From: Tubulanus polymorphus
Taxonomy: Eukaryota > Nemertea > Palaeonemertea > Tubulaniformes > Tubulanidae
Length of the DNA stretch: 64,000 nt
Direction of reading: 5' to 3'
Assembly: GCF_964204645.1 (NCBI RefSeq)
Contig: NC_134025.1
Span: 7,259,001-7,323,000, forward strand
Position numbers and translations under genes: made by a program. This document shows, one piece after another, positions 24,401 through 34,837 of the stretch; the first letter of the stretch is position 1; every line of letters starts with the position of its first letter. Under the pieces are notes generated by a model, which saw only the letters and a list, made by a program, of their open reading frames with translations, searched no databases and was not told where the DNA came from.

Positions 24401-25275
24401 AATGATGAAACTGAAATATTCCCGGATGTGCCTATTTGTTTATTAATTGCCTTAACACCCTTCTAAATAATGTCTTTTTAGGTGTGGATGAGTTTAGCTC
24501 AGTTTGAAATGACCACCGGTGAAGATGACTGCGTCCAGAAATCACGAGACATTTACAGGGAAGCCGTACAGGCAATGAAGACCAGCGATGATAAGGAATC
24601 ACGTTTAATGTTACTGGAAGCATGGAAAGAGTTTGAGGTAAATCATGAAATCTGATAGTTTCACTAATAACTAGCGATAGGTTTCCAGAAAAGTTTAGCG
24701 CCATTTCTACTTTAAGAATTGGCATGTATGTAGGGATTTCTATTATCACAATCATTTTTCTTTTTAGCATGAACACGGTGATGAAGATAGTCAAGAGAAG
24801 GTGCAGAAACTGATGCCTAATAAAGTTAAACGACGTAAAAAGTTGGAGAATGAAGATGGGGTGAGCACATTATTCAGGGTCCCTACAACTTGATTACTTA
24901 AAACTCCTTTGTGAAGATACTTTATCGGTGCATGAAACTACTTTAATTTGAGCAAAATGGCCAAAACTCATTTCAAACTCCTTCAATTTTGAGAAAAGGC
25001 AATTAGAAATTTTTTTCTCGTTTGTAGTTGTACAGTTGTAAAAGTTTGCTTATGAAACTTGGTTATTGATGAGATTATGTTGTATTTATTTTCAGTCTGT
25101 CAGTGGATGGGAGGAATACTACGATTACATATTTCCCGATGACGAAGCAGCGAAACCGAATCTGAAACTGTTGGCAATGGCGAAGAAATGGAAAAAGGCA
25201 CAAGAAGAAGATGCCGAAAATGATAAGGATGATGATGTTGACGATGGTGGGGAGGGTGACAAAGAAAATTCATGA
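21429..25275 (+). CDS. CRNKL1: Crooked neck-like pre-mRNA splicing factor
   Basis: Core NineTeen-complex component of the spliceosome (yeast Clf1), a superhelix of HAT repeats. Fifteen exons: 21429-21497, 21635-21724, 21822-21884, 22100-22191, 22314-22397, 22485-22726, 22820-22998, 23113-23274, 23357-23485, 23644-23856, 23965-24111, 24201-24395, 24482-24637, 24768-24860, 25096-25275; 697 aa (human short form about 687). Conserved text includes [60 protein letters not shown] and [20 protein letters not shown]. The C-terminus is acidic. Intron 6 is AT-AC and has a length divisible by three with no stop, so naive translation reads through it; removing it restores [12 protein letters not shown], as in other crooked-neck proteins. 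A likely poly(A) signal lies at 25608. Confidence 0.96.
22727..22819 (+). other. AT-AC U12-type (minor spliceosome) intron in CRNKL1
   Basis: The intron begins ATATCCTTTT, an exact match to the U12 5' splice-site consensus, and ends ..TTTTAC. A branch-site-like TTCCTTCAC lies at 22801-22809 with its A (22808) 11 nt before the 3' end, the usual distance for U12 introns. There is no polypyrimidine-AG acceptor and no GT donor that restores the protein. Removing these 93 nt converts ERY.. to [13 protein letters not shown], which matches the conserved family sequence. Confidence 0.93.
23039..23060. repeat. (AT)n microsatellite in CRNKL1 intron
   Basis: An uninterrupted AT run of about 22 bp shortly after the exon 7 donor. 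Confidence 0.9.
24876..25055 (+). repeat. Dispersed repeat, copy 1 (CRNKL1 intron 14)
   Basis: It begins AGGGTCCCTACA and contains CTCCTTCAATTTTGAGAAAA and a GTTGTACAGT end. A similar block lies at 52869-53035 in a B56 intron, in the same orientation. No ORF is present. Confidence 0.65.
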
Positions 25276-25607
25276 CATGAAACATAAATGATTGAAAGAT
25301 TTGAATTTGTTGTCGATTCTTTAAGTTAACTAAAAAATCTTTGTGCAAAGTTTCTGTATTCCTGCCCAGTTTTGCAAAAAAAATTTAGATTTTTATGCAA
25401 CTTGCAGAAATACCACCCACGCCGCGAACCAAAGTTCACTTGGCACCGAGAATACTGGTTTGAATGAATAGAGTGCGCAACGCTAAATTATGCTAATTTT
25501 CAACATATTGTGTCATGTATTGTGCCTCTTATTGTAAAAAGAAATTATCAATTTAAGAATCATGCATTTAAAAAGATCTGTAAATAATTACATTCTGTAC
25601 AATTGTA

Positions 25608-25613
25608 AATAAA
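25608..25613 (+). terminator. Likely CRNKL1 poly(A) signal AATAAA
   Basis: An exact AATAAA lies 333 bp after the CRNKL1 stop and is followed by a T-rich stretch. Confidence 0.6.
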
Positions 25614-26669
25614 GATCTTTTTTTGTATCATAATTAAAAATTCAGTAGTTCGTGTATGTTGCATAGAGGATTAAACGAGGATAGCTCTTATTTGAACCGA
25701 GGACATCATGCGGCGCTGCCTGTGATGACGAAATTTCATAATTTTCTGGTGAATAGAAATAGTTGTAAAGGAAGAAACTTGACTGCTTTAACATATAGAT
25801 CACTGCTTTCTAAATCCTGATTCCAAAAACGTACAATCGTGTAGTTAGAACCAGTAGCCATTTTTCCACTGGCCTCTTGAAATTTCGTTCTAAGGTCGAA
25901 ATGGATCTGATCATATTTTCATTATATTATACTTATGAAGCTCCGGGATAAAAAGAAAAGTTAACCCATATTTTATGAGACATTAAGTACAGTAATTCTT
26001 ATTAGTCAGACATCAGACGTTTTTTAATCGTTTCATAATGTGAAGAAATTCCCGTTGTGAATTTGAAACGTTAGACGATAGTCGACAATGAAGCTAAGGT
26101 GTTTTATTTTACCAACGCGTCGGAGGTATTAATTTGCGAGCGGCTCGCAGCTTCCCGCGTAACGGATCCATCGCACTCTGCGTGTGTCTGCTGCATGATA
26201 GGGAGCTCGTCGCATATTTTTATTTTCCGCACTGAATCACATTTTTGATCTTCGAAAACAGGATATACGAGGGCGTTTTAGATTTACATATTCCGACAAC
26301 GTATCACAACTCTCGAAAGACTATATCGCAAGAGAGTTTTGATGTCCAGTGACACGTAAAATCAGCGCCTCGGGTTCGTCACTCACGGGACACCTTTTCA
26401 TTGTCAGTGAGAATCGTGGAGTAGAGAAACTACATAAAGATTTATAGTTCGCTGCCTTGTGCTTTAAGATTCGGTGAGCCTCAATTCATCGAATTAAAAC
26501 CACATACTCAACGTTCGTTCAAGCAAAAGACCCAAATAGAGCGATTATCGTTATGGAAATGTGAAATCTCGCAGTGTGGAATAAATAAGAGGAGAATCGT
26601 GGTAATACGTGCACTGTCCAGTTCATATATCTGCAAGTGAGGTACGATAGTCAGTCCTCAAAAGAAGAA
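25614..26669. other. Intergenic; 5' flank of the IGFBP-N/Kazal gene
   Basis: No coding exon is supported. The last 400 bp probably include the 5'UTR and promoter of the downstream secreted-protein gene. No repeat is obvious. Confidence 0.35.
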
Positions 26670-29032
26670 ATGTTGTTAATACTGTGGATAGGACTGTTGT
26701 GCGCAATATCTTCAGTTTTTGCTGGGCCAATTGCCAGAAATCCAATTGGAGGGATTGTTTCGGTAAACGGAAGATGCGAACAGCCATGTGACCGAGCATC
26801 ATGCCCGAAAGTGATGTCTTGCATTGGGAACTCGTCGCCGATTCAAGACGCATGCAACTGTTGTTTGATATGTCCCTCGACCGAACAACAAATAGGTAAG
26901 ATTTCCCACATTTTTAAAACATAGAAATAGGCTTCAAATCAAGCTAATTATCACATAGCTAACGTCGTGTTTTTTTTTGTAACACAGAAAACTGTCATAC
27001 TCTTGATGGAAACTGTATCACATATGATTTAAACCTTTTATCTTATATCAAGTACATATAAAAAACCATGTATAAGCCTTCTAACTAAAGAAACTATACT
27101 ATGTCATATCACTTAGTATATATACACACATATATATTCAGATCACTCACAATGTTTTTTCAAACGTGTCTAAATGGTTTGCTAATGAATACCAGAAACG
27201 TGCCGATCGACTGTTCTGCAGTTTTCATTACGATATATCAGAGACGATATTTTTGGGAGTCGTCGTTCTGAGAAAAAAATTCTATTCAGATACAACATCA
27301 ACTTTTGTTCTCAACCCGGTACTAAGGTCGTAACATAAAGTCATAAATCTTCTTACGACGGCCATCGATTTCTTGATATAAAAGAACTGAAGATGAACTG
27401 ATGATCAAAGCAGACAGAAATCCGGGATAATGGGTTGCTGACATCACCCATCAAGAAATATGTATTGTAACCAAATGGAAAAAGTGCGTTAGGCATAAAT
27501 GCATAGTTTTCCCGAGGGATAAAAACTCTTAATTAGCGATTTTTTTTTATATTCACGATAAAATACTCTCGAGTTCATCTTGATAAAAGTTCTTTTTTCA
27601 TTTGTTTGCCTTTTTTCATTATTTCAAATTGAATTTGAACTTTTGCGTTTTGATATGTATGGGAAGGAGGGTTAACCAAAAATCTATCTACTCGCCATTT
27701 GGAAAAAAATAATCCGGGACCTGCTGGAAGTTTTGTTTGATTGAAATGTCGATTCCAATTTCAACCTAATCTTGATAAAAGAGATGACTTCGTATGATCT
27801 CGTATCTAGTGTCGGTATTCAAATAACACGCGAAATATAGTATTGCCTGAAATACAATAATCGACTTGTCGCATCGAATCAGTTTGACTACATCCTCCAT
27901 TACGAGATGGATTATTCCTCGAATGCTCGGTAAATATTACCGATAGTTAGGCATTTAGTGGTGTACTCCATAAGAGCGTGTCTCAAGTAATTATTTCATG
28001 CATAATACATATTAATTCATCAATCCCCGCATCTGCAGACTAGCGATAAATTCGTACATATATATCCCCTCACGCAAAGATACATCGCATTGAGTATAAA
28101 TGAAAATATAAATCTCATCTATTTTTGTATCGATATCCCGCAAAATGATACCAGTTCCCACGGGTTGTCGATAAGGTTTAAGTTCGCTGTATTCTCATTA
28201 GAATTAGATCATCCCATAAATGTAAATTCCCGCAGTTATTGTGGAATGGCGGTTTATTTAAAAATACTAAAAATATTTCAGGTGGTTCCTACCACCCTTC
28301 TTCGGTCTAAAACCTACATCCTCTTTTAGTTTATCCTATTTTTCAAGACCACATGATCAAAACTGACTGGCTCCACGTTTTTATTTGATATAGAATTACA
28401 TTTATGGGTTACAATCTGTTTTATATTCTTCACTTGTGTAAATGTAAATTTTTTTTAAAATTCCAGATCATGCATGTGAAGGCATTTCGTGTCCGAAAAG
28501 GAAAGTTTGCATGCTCAACATACAAGGTCTGCCTACATGCCGATGCCCGAGTATATTTTCATGCCCTAAAGGTGCAGCGATTGCCCGCGGTAAGAAAGCC
28601 GTCTGTGGAATGGACGGAATAACCTATAAAACCGCCTGCCATTTAGCTGTCAGCGAATGTGTTCATAACAAAAAGATACGGATTGATACTCCCGGACAAT
28701 GCCCCGTAGCGGACGTAGCTGTTTCGAAAAAGCAGTCGCAACGAATGCCCGTGAAAAGAAAGCGCGGTAAAGGCCGCAAAAAGGAATACAAGAAGAACCA
28801 TCACCGTGCGGACAAACCGTCAAAAGCCAATCGAGCAAAGTCACAACATCGAAAAAATCACGGCGCGCAACACCACAAGAAAAACAGCAAAAATAAATCA
28901 ACTAACAAAAAACAACAGAATCTCTTTCGTCGTCAAAAACGTATGAAACGAAAGCGCAAAAGACGCATGCGCCGCAGACTTTCGAGGGAGAGGCTTTTAA
29001 ACAGAAATATATCTAAATCATCGGATATATAA
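26670..29032 (+). CDS. Secreted IGFBP N-domain plus follistatin/Kazal protein
   Basis: Predicted secreted matrix or growth-factor-binding protein. Two exons, 26670-26895 and 28467-29032, joined in phase 1 across a 1.6-kb intron; 263 aa. A signal peptide is clear (MLLILWIGLLCAISSVFAG). A cysteine-rich IGFBP-N-like domain follows (CEQPCDRASCPKVMSC..., ending ACNCCLICP). Next comes a follistatin-like/Kazal module: ISCPKRKVCMLNIQGLPTCR, then VCGMDGITYKTACHLAVSEC and GQC. The order signal-IGFBP-N-Kazal is that of IGFBP7 and KAZALD1, but the Ig domain that those proteins have is absent. Instead the last 85 or so residues are extremely Lys/Arg-rich, ending near KRKRRMRRRLSRERLL; this could bind heparan sulphate or act as a processed basic tail. 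I cannot name an orthologue. The chosen ATG gives the signal peptide directly. Confidence 0.82.
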
Positions 29033-29110
29033 TGCCTAATTGAAAGGAATATTTCATTATTTACCCGCGAACAGTATAAGGCGTTATTAATCAAATGCTA
29101 GTCCGGCGGT

Positions 29111-29126
29111 ATATATATATATATAT
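29111..29126. repeat. (AT)n microsatellite
   Basis: A short AT repeat between the two convergent stop codons of the Kazal gene and the small membrane protein. Confidence 0.85.
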
Positions 29127-29137
29127 TTGAAATTTCC

Positions 29138-29556
29138 TCACACGAAAATTACGACGATAAGTTTGGCGAAGATTGTCAGCGCGCTCAGCAACCAAAACAA
29201 CCACGTTATCGTTATAAACGTCTTTTTTATCCGTTCTTTTATTTTTCGTCGTCTGTGACGTTCCCGCCGTTTGTTGACCAGCTCGGCGCAGTCATCGTAC
29301 TTAAGCTGTAATAGTCGCAAACGATCTTGTAACGTCTCAATGGCCGACACGAGGCACTTGTCTGCCAATATTCTGGCGCCTATAGCTGCGTATTCCAAGT
29401 CTCGATTACCGTATTCCACTATCACTGGTATATTATTCACCGCCGAAATTTTCCTCTGTAAATATACGTTCCAAATTTAATAGGGAGACGATGAATTTTA
29501 AATTACCTAAATACATGATAAATTCGTCGTAAATTCGTATTTGTTTGCTCTGTCAT
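29138..29556 (-). CDS. Small C-terminally anchored membrane protein, unknown
   Basis: Not recognised. Two minus-strand exons, 29507-29556 and 29138-29453, are joined in phase 2 across a 53-bp GT-AG intron; 121 aa. The protein begins MTEQTNTNLRRIYHVFRKIS. A helical middle has a coiled-coil look (IETLQDRLRLLQLKYDDCAE), followed by a very basic RRERHRRRKIKER patch. It ends with a single hydrophobic segment, TWLFWLLSALTIFAKLIVVI, three residues from the stop. This is the layout of a tail-anchored or type II protein with positive residues on the cytosolic side. The small intron, the ATG in frame with the long ORF and the membrane anchor make it a credible gene. Whether it has homologues is unknown. 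It converges with the Kazal gene, with about 105 bp between stops. Confidence 0.6.
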
Positions 29557-30125
29557 ACTCCTTCGATTGCGTCGGAGGAATAAAACTCCTTCGATTGCAT
29601 CGAAGTAATAATTTTAGTAAGCATTGTGACAGAACAGATAACCTAGCTAAGCTTACCCCAATCTGTGACATGTATTCAGTGATTGATAATTATCAAAATA
29701 AAATGTTATGTACCAAGTTCATTATATCATACTTGTAAATATGGAAAATAAAATACTATAGACAAGTAATTGATGTTTTCAATTTGTATACAATTTTCCG
29801 GTTTCCAATTTTCAGAATTGTCACAATTCATTCACTCGTATATTCGTGGAAATAAATCCGACTTTTCAGCTTTTATTATGATCTCCCTTTCCAATGAACC
29901 TTACCCTCCTTATGCTAACTTTGCGTTCTCTGCCCTTTGAACACTTTTGGTCTGTTTGAGTCTCCATTTGCTGCGATATCCCCATTTCGTCGTAGAATTG
30001 TATTGACGGGTATTAGAAACCTCGACTTCGGCTGGTAAATTATTCGTTTGTTTACCGCGTCTTCGTTTGTGTGTGTGTGTAACTGGTTCACGTCAAAACT
30101 GGCAAATATTGATTCAGTCTTTCAG
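29557..30125. other. 5' flank of the small membrane-protein gene
   Basis: It contains a local duplication, CTCCTTCGATTGCGTCGGAG and CTCCTTCGATTGCATCGAAG (29559-29607), and a (GT)n run near 30069-30082. No exon is supported. Confidence 0.35.
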
Positions 30126-30325
30126 TGACAAACAAATTATTACTGTCAACAGAACATAATCCTGATGAATATGAACTCTATCTCACTCGCAGACATATTG
30201 GTGGTGTGATGCCATCGTCTCCGAGCGGTACTGAAGTCGAATATGCCTCGTACGTCATCAAACCGATCCTGCATTCAGAAACATCTGCACCTTTCCCAGG
30301 GACAGACACTGGTATTCTGTTATAA
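30126..30325 (+). other. Candidate orphan terminal exon
   Basis: After an acceptor-like TCTTTCAG, a phase-1 reading gives TNKLLLSTEHNPDEYELYLT, then RRHIGGVMPSSPSGTEVEYA and a stop at 30323-30325, 66 codons in all. The composition looks protein-like, but there is no ATG at the start and no partner exon was found. It may be the last exon of an unseen gene, a decayed fragment or chance. Confidence 0.25.
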
Positions 30326-30462
30326 TTTTAAGATAACGAACAAACGAGATAACCAGGCGCTGGGCGGATCCAAGGAAGGGTGCAGGGGTGCGCACCTCCC
30401 CCAAAATGTTAAGTTGCCCTGAAATTTCACAAGAAAATAGAAAATATTCTCCACGTCAGAAT

Positions 30463-30597
30463 GTGGCGGCTGATTCGGGCCATGTAAAAAACTTACAAAA
30501 ATTGAAAATTTTTTTACAGACGCTTAAAGTCGTTTTATTGCGCAATAAAACGAAAATTACCACGGTAAAACGAGAAAAAGTCCCGAATCAGCCACCA
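30463..30597. repeat. Fold-back element with a 24-bp perfect palindrome
   Basis: Outer inverted arms TGGCGGCTGATTCGGG and CCCGAATCAGCCACCA, one mismatch apart, bracket a centre with a perfect 24-bp palindrome at 30530-30553 (half-site TCGTTTTATTGC). The right half also carries CACGGTAAAACGAGAAAAAG, which is loosely complementary to the left half. It looks like a small MITE or fold-back element. Confidence 0.7.
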
Positions 30598-32564
30598 TAC
30601 TATCCCCGTAATTACGTGATTTTTAAAACGTCGTCCAAACCGAACAATTTGATACACATTTTTTATTCATTGAATCTAGAAAACTGAAGGCGGTGATGAT
30701 AAGAAAACAATAAATATTGCATATAAACATTACTTTGCAAGGAAAATCTTTGAATTCATATTCAAAGAATGAACTTTAGCTGAGAGAGTTGACACGGGCG
30801 TAAACACACGAATTTATTTGCGTTTGTTCTTTCCTTAACTTCATCTGAGCATTGTTTGCCCGAAAATAGCTTACGGCGACTAATTTTCTGACAGCTAAAG
30901 AAATTGATTGCTGTTCGTCAATAAAAGGTTATTAAATAACATCATTTGTTGCATAATTTGGCGTTATATGTTGTTTTTTTTAAATAAATGTGTTGTACGC
31001 GACGAATAAATATAAATCAAAAAGGTTAATGTCAATGATTTGTCTTTCAATTTTAAAGAATTACATTTTGAAAATGGTTAACATTAGACATGCATGTCGT
31101 GTTTGATGATCCCTGAATTAGTATGAGTACATCCACTTTGAATTGGTTCAACAAACATCCGTTTTATTTGACTCAACACGAGAATGTCATGAAATATCTT
31201 TGCTGACACGGGAGTGGGAGCCTACGAAGGTCAACAGTTACTTATTGTTGTCGTAATTCTCTAATGACTTCGTTATGAAATACCGAAGGCGTTCACCTGC
31301 TCCCATCTGAATTGACTTTGATACTCTACAGCCGGATATCCTTCAAAAGACCCCTTCAAAAACCACTTTGCAATAAAACGATTTGCTACAAGTTTCCGGA
31401 ATCAACAAGAAAATGATTGCCATGTCGAAATCTTTAATTTGTCAAATCCTAAAATATGAAATGTCATATCGGAAATTCTCCTCCCAATGATAAGTGAATA
31501 TGAATGAAATTTTCAAATTTTCTGAAATAAATTTCGCATGGAAAATAGAAATATGTCATGTTTAGATTGCGTTCGTTTTCAAGAGTGATTTAAGCAAGAC
31601 ATAGACAAGAAATTACCTAAAGGTGAAGGGGTATTGGTGACCTAAAGAAATGCCAATTTAGATGCCCACGATTTTGCCGACCGCTGATTGTATTTAAATG
31701 TCTCGCCACACCATGATAGTCACACCCAAGTGTGGCCGATTAGATTAGAATCAATCACGTGGGACATACTAATTGATCTATTTAGATTGTTTGAAAATCC
31801 CGGTTAATAACGGGGCGGTGGTCGAGCGAGCCGTCTAATTGAATCCCATGCAATTACGTGACGACAAAACAATATTTGGCCTGTTAATTGTATCTGTCTA
31901 AAATGTGTTTTCTAAAAGGTGTTCGTATACGCAATTGCTTCCTTATTGCATAGAAAAACATTTTGAAACCCAAAAAGACATTCACAAATTTATAAAACTG
32001 GTCACTGGAAAAAAGCCACACTCATATCTGGAGAATAGTTAATGAGATTGAAAACACTAGTTAGATTTAGATTAGAAATTAAAACTTATTTATCAAGGGA
32101 TGAAATCAAAATTTAAAGGTCATGACGGTTCGGAATCTCCACAGAGACCGTCGTCTTATCAAACTGGTCACGATTCGTCTTTGGTGTTGATTTAAAGGAT
32201 GAAATCAATGTTAGTGTCAAGTTAAAATCCCGCTATACCAAAGTCATAAAGAAGAAGGAGCTACAAAAATTCGGTGGTACAAAGTTTCGACTACAGAAAG
32301 AATAGGATACCCTACCAAAATGTTGAAGAATTAACAATTTTCCGTAAAGACAAAAAGCAGGAATGTAAATGAAGAAGGGCGATCGAGATCAGTCCTTATC
32401 ATGAATTTCGCCCCGAAAAATCATGTTTTTCAATTACTGTTTTCGTTGTGACAAACTAATTAGGTTTTTCTCTTTCGGTTCAACAATTTCCTTCCTCATG
32501 GGCCAGTATTACGTAATGGTGAATTTGTCCACGCGACACACGCGCCAATCCCGTTAGGGTCATC
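30598..32564. other. Intergenic upstream of nanos
   Basis: AT-rich, with no supported exon. It probably contains the nanos promoter and 5'UTR near its right end. Confidence 0.35.
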
Positions 32565-32573
32565 ATGGAATGA
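32565..32573 (+). promoter_or_regulatory. Two-codon uORF abutting the nanos start
   Basis: ATG GAA TGA is followed immediately by the ATG of the nanos reading frame with no gap. Such minimal uORFs can hold or reinitiate ribosomes, so translational control is plausible. That the mRNA includes this sequence is inferred. Confidence 0.6.
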
Positions 32574-33995
32574 ATGGAGTCTGAAGACCAGACGGCCCTA
32601 ATTGGTAATTACATCGCATTAAGAAACGGCCCTGGCCGCCCAATCCATCTACACTTAATGCCCCGCCCACTTGATCTTCAAATGAATATATACGTCGACA
32701 TGAGGGGGCCAAGACAACAAATCGTATTACCAGCATCACACGTTCAGACTAGCTTTCTCAACTTCAAAATGACATCGATGGATTTCTTGTTTATCTTCGA
32801 CAAAAAGATCAACTCGATCTGGGGCAATCACAGCAAAAGTAAAGCCGATCGATACGCCAACCTCGACTGTCTTATCATTGACTTACCGTTAAAAAGAGAT
32901 GCGTTGCCAAACTGGGCTGATTTCGACGAGAACGGAGTTTCAACAGATGTGGATAAATCTGACCGAATGCAGATGAAGTTACGTTCCGAACAACAACAGA
33001 AGCAAACGTCTGGATGGCAAATTCTTGATCCGACGATGCCTTTGCCACCAAAGTCTGGAAAAGGAAAACTCTTACTGCAACATATCTCGGAAATGGGTGA
33101 TTCAGATGACGATGAAGATTATTACGATGACGACGACAATGATGATGATCAAGACGTTGCTTCATCGCCGAGTAAAAGAGGCAGACATTTGTCAACAAGA
33201 TCTTCGGGATATTATTCATCAGAAGGATGCGCTGGACACTCCGATACAGACGATTTTGTACAAGTTAAACGACGTACCAGAAACCGACGCGCAATTCTTG
33301 GAAAGGGAAGATTGGTAAGCATATTCACGATGACTTATAGTCTTGGAATTCCGTAAGAACTCGAATTTGAAAAATAATGTCATTACGATATCTCATTCAT
33401 GTATTCTTTTTTCTTTTAGGAGTGCAAGTTTTGTAAGAAGAACGGTGAAACGAGAAAGATGTATCAATCACATAATCTAAAGACCGCGGAAGGTGTTGTA
33501 CTATGCCCTGTGCTACGCGCTTACGTATGTCCAATTTGCTCGGCAACTGGTAAGTTTTCACTTTTCTTATTGATCTCCTACACATCCTTTTAGAAAGTTT
33601 TAAAAGAAGTTGAAAATATTTACAATTGACATAGTGATTTCATTCTTGGCTTCCCATTTTCCGCCATTAATTGGTGAAACTTCAGGAGAAGACCCGAAAT
33701 TTTCATTCATTTTCATTTCCGATTGCTTTTTAGCCATAGACTGCAGTACTTAAATCAGATTTTTAGAATTACAAAAAAAATGTTAGCGTCCAAATTATTG
33801 ATTATTTTATCCGATATTTTTATTACGATATATTTATTTACAGGTGATAATTCACACACAGTGACCTATTGTCCGCGGAATACTGAGACAACAGGAACTA
33901 GCACGCGCCCATCGGTTTATTCGACTGGTCGTCACATAAGTAGCGGGGCTTCTAGAGTGTCTTCACAGTCATTTAATGTCGGAGTTTGGAAATGA
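32574..33995 (+). CDS. nanos: Nanos RNA-binding zinc-finger protein
   Basis: Germline translational repressor that acts with Pumilio and recruits CCR4-NOT. Three exons: 32574-33314, 33420-33549, 33844-33995; 340 aa. The two CCHC zinc fingers are intact. The first is CKFCKKNG..., spacing C-x2-C-x12-H-x10-C; the second is [17 protein letters not shown], spacing C-x2-C-x7-H-x4-C. Between them lies [15 protein letters not shown], the family hallmark. The fingers are split by introns, at SATG|GDN among other places. The N-terminal 240 residues are not conserved. They include a strongly acidic run ([17 protein letters not shown]) and a LPNWADF segment that faintly recalls the NOT1-interacting FxxWxDY motif of other nanos proteins, though this is not convincing. 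The C-terminal tail is Ser/Thr-rich. I cannot say which nanos paralogue it is. Confidence 0.95.
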
Positions 33996-34363
33996 AGAAT
34001 GAAAGCTAAGAGAATTGAGTGCCTCAATTGACAATACGAATTGTGCTTTGCTATAGTGCTAGTAGCGCCGATTACGGTTGACCCGGTGCGAACTGTAAAA
34101 ATTCCTGAATTTAGCAAAACTGATTTGACTGAAAATTCGAAAATCTGAAGATTTGATTGAAAGATATACCTTAGTCGAATTGAGATATATCTAAAAAGAA
34201 TTGTGTGCGAGAAACTTATAATAATATAATGTTTCAAATATTTTGTAATAGGATTGAGCTTTCAGTGCAGTCGTAAACTTAGAATTCTTGGCGGAAAACT
34301 CTCGACTTGACATTCCATAATGGAATACATGTATTATGTTTTTTACAAAACGAACTGTGTGAT

Positions 34364-34371
34364 TGTAAATA
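34364..34371 (+). promoter_or_regulatory. Pumilio-type element in the nanos 3'UTR
   Basis: TGTAAATA matches the PUF consensus UGUANAUA and lies in the presumed nanos 3'UTR, about 110 nt before the poly(A) signal. A single octamer in AT-rich DNA can arise by chance. Confidence 0.4.
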
Positions 34372-34478
34372 AGAAGACACTGAATTTGTGATACTGAGAT
34401 GCTTAGAGTTAAATTGTAATAAAATTTTATTTTGATATCTCTGGAAAACTTGTGATACTGATGTAACGTATATCATGT

Positions 34479-34484
34479 AATAAA
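34479..34484 (+). terminator. Likely nanos poly(A) signal AATAAA
   Basis: An exact AATAAA, overlapped by a second near-copy (AAATAAAT), 484 bp after the nanos stop. Confidence 0.6.
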
Positions 34485-34837
34485 ATAAATATCGACCAAA
34501 AGCAATCTTCTTGTAGTCTCTTGTTTGCGAGGCAGGCCGCTCAAAAGATCATCTTCATCCGTCAAGGGATTCGGACTCACTTTACTAAAGCAGTTCCCCG
34601 AACAAGGTGTTCGGGAGCGATACCGGACCCCTGGCAAGCGAGGATGCTCAAAATATTATGAATAAAAAGAAATTGAATTATATTGAGTGTATGGCAGGCG
34701 AGTAAAGGATTTGTAGATGGCGCTAGGTGACGGTCTTGGATTTTATGAATTGACAGCTGAGCACAGACTTTGTACCAGCAGTGGGCTCCTAATGTCGCCG
34801 ATGCGTACTACCTGAATCTCTGTTGCGGATAGCGGTC

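Noticed and set aside
29507-29556. Joining the upstream exon to the first AG acceptor at 29456 for the small membrane protein
   Set aside because: That junction gives an immediate stop; only the AG two bases further on keeps the frame.
32875-33219. 114-codon open frame antisense to nanos exon 1
   Set aside because: A shadow of the nanos coding region; no independent splice or homology support.
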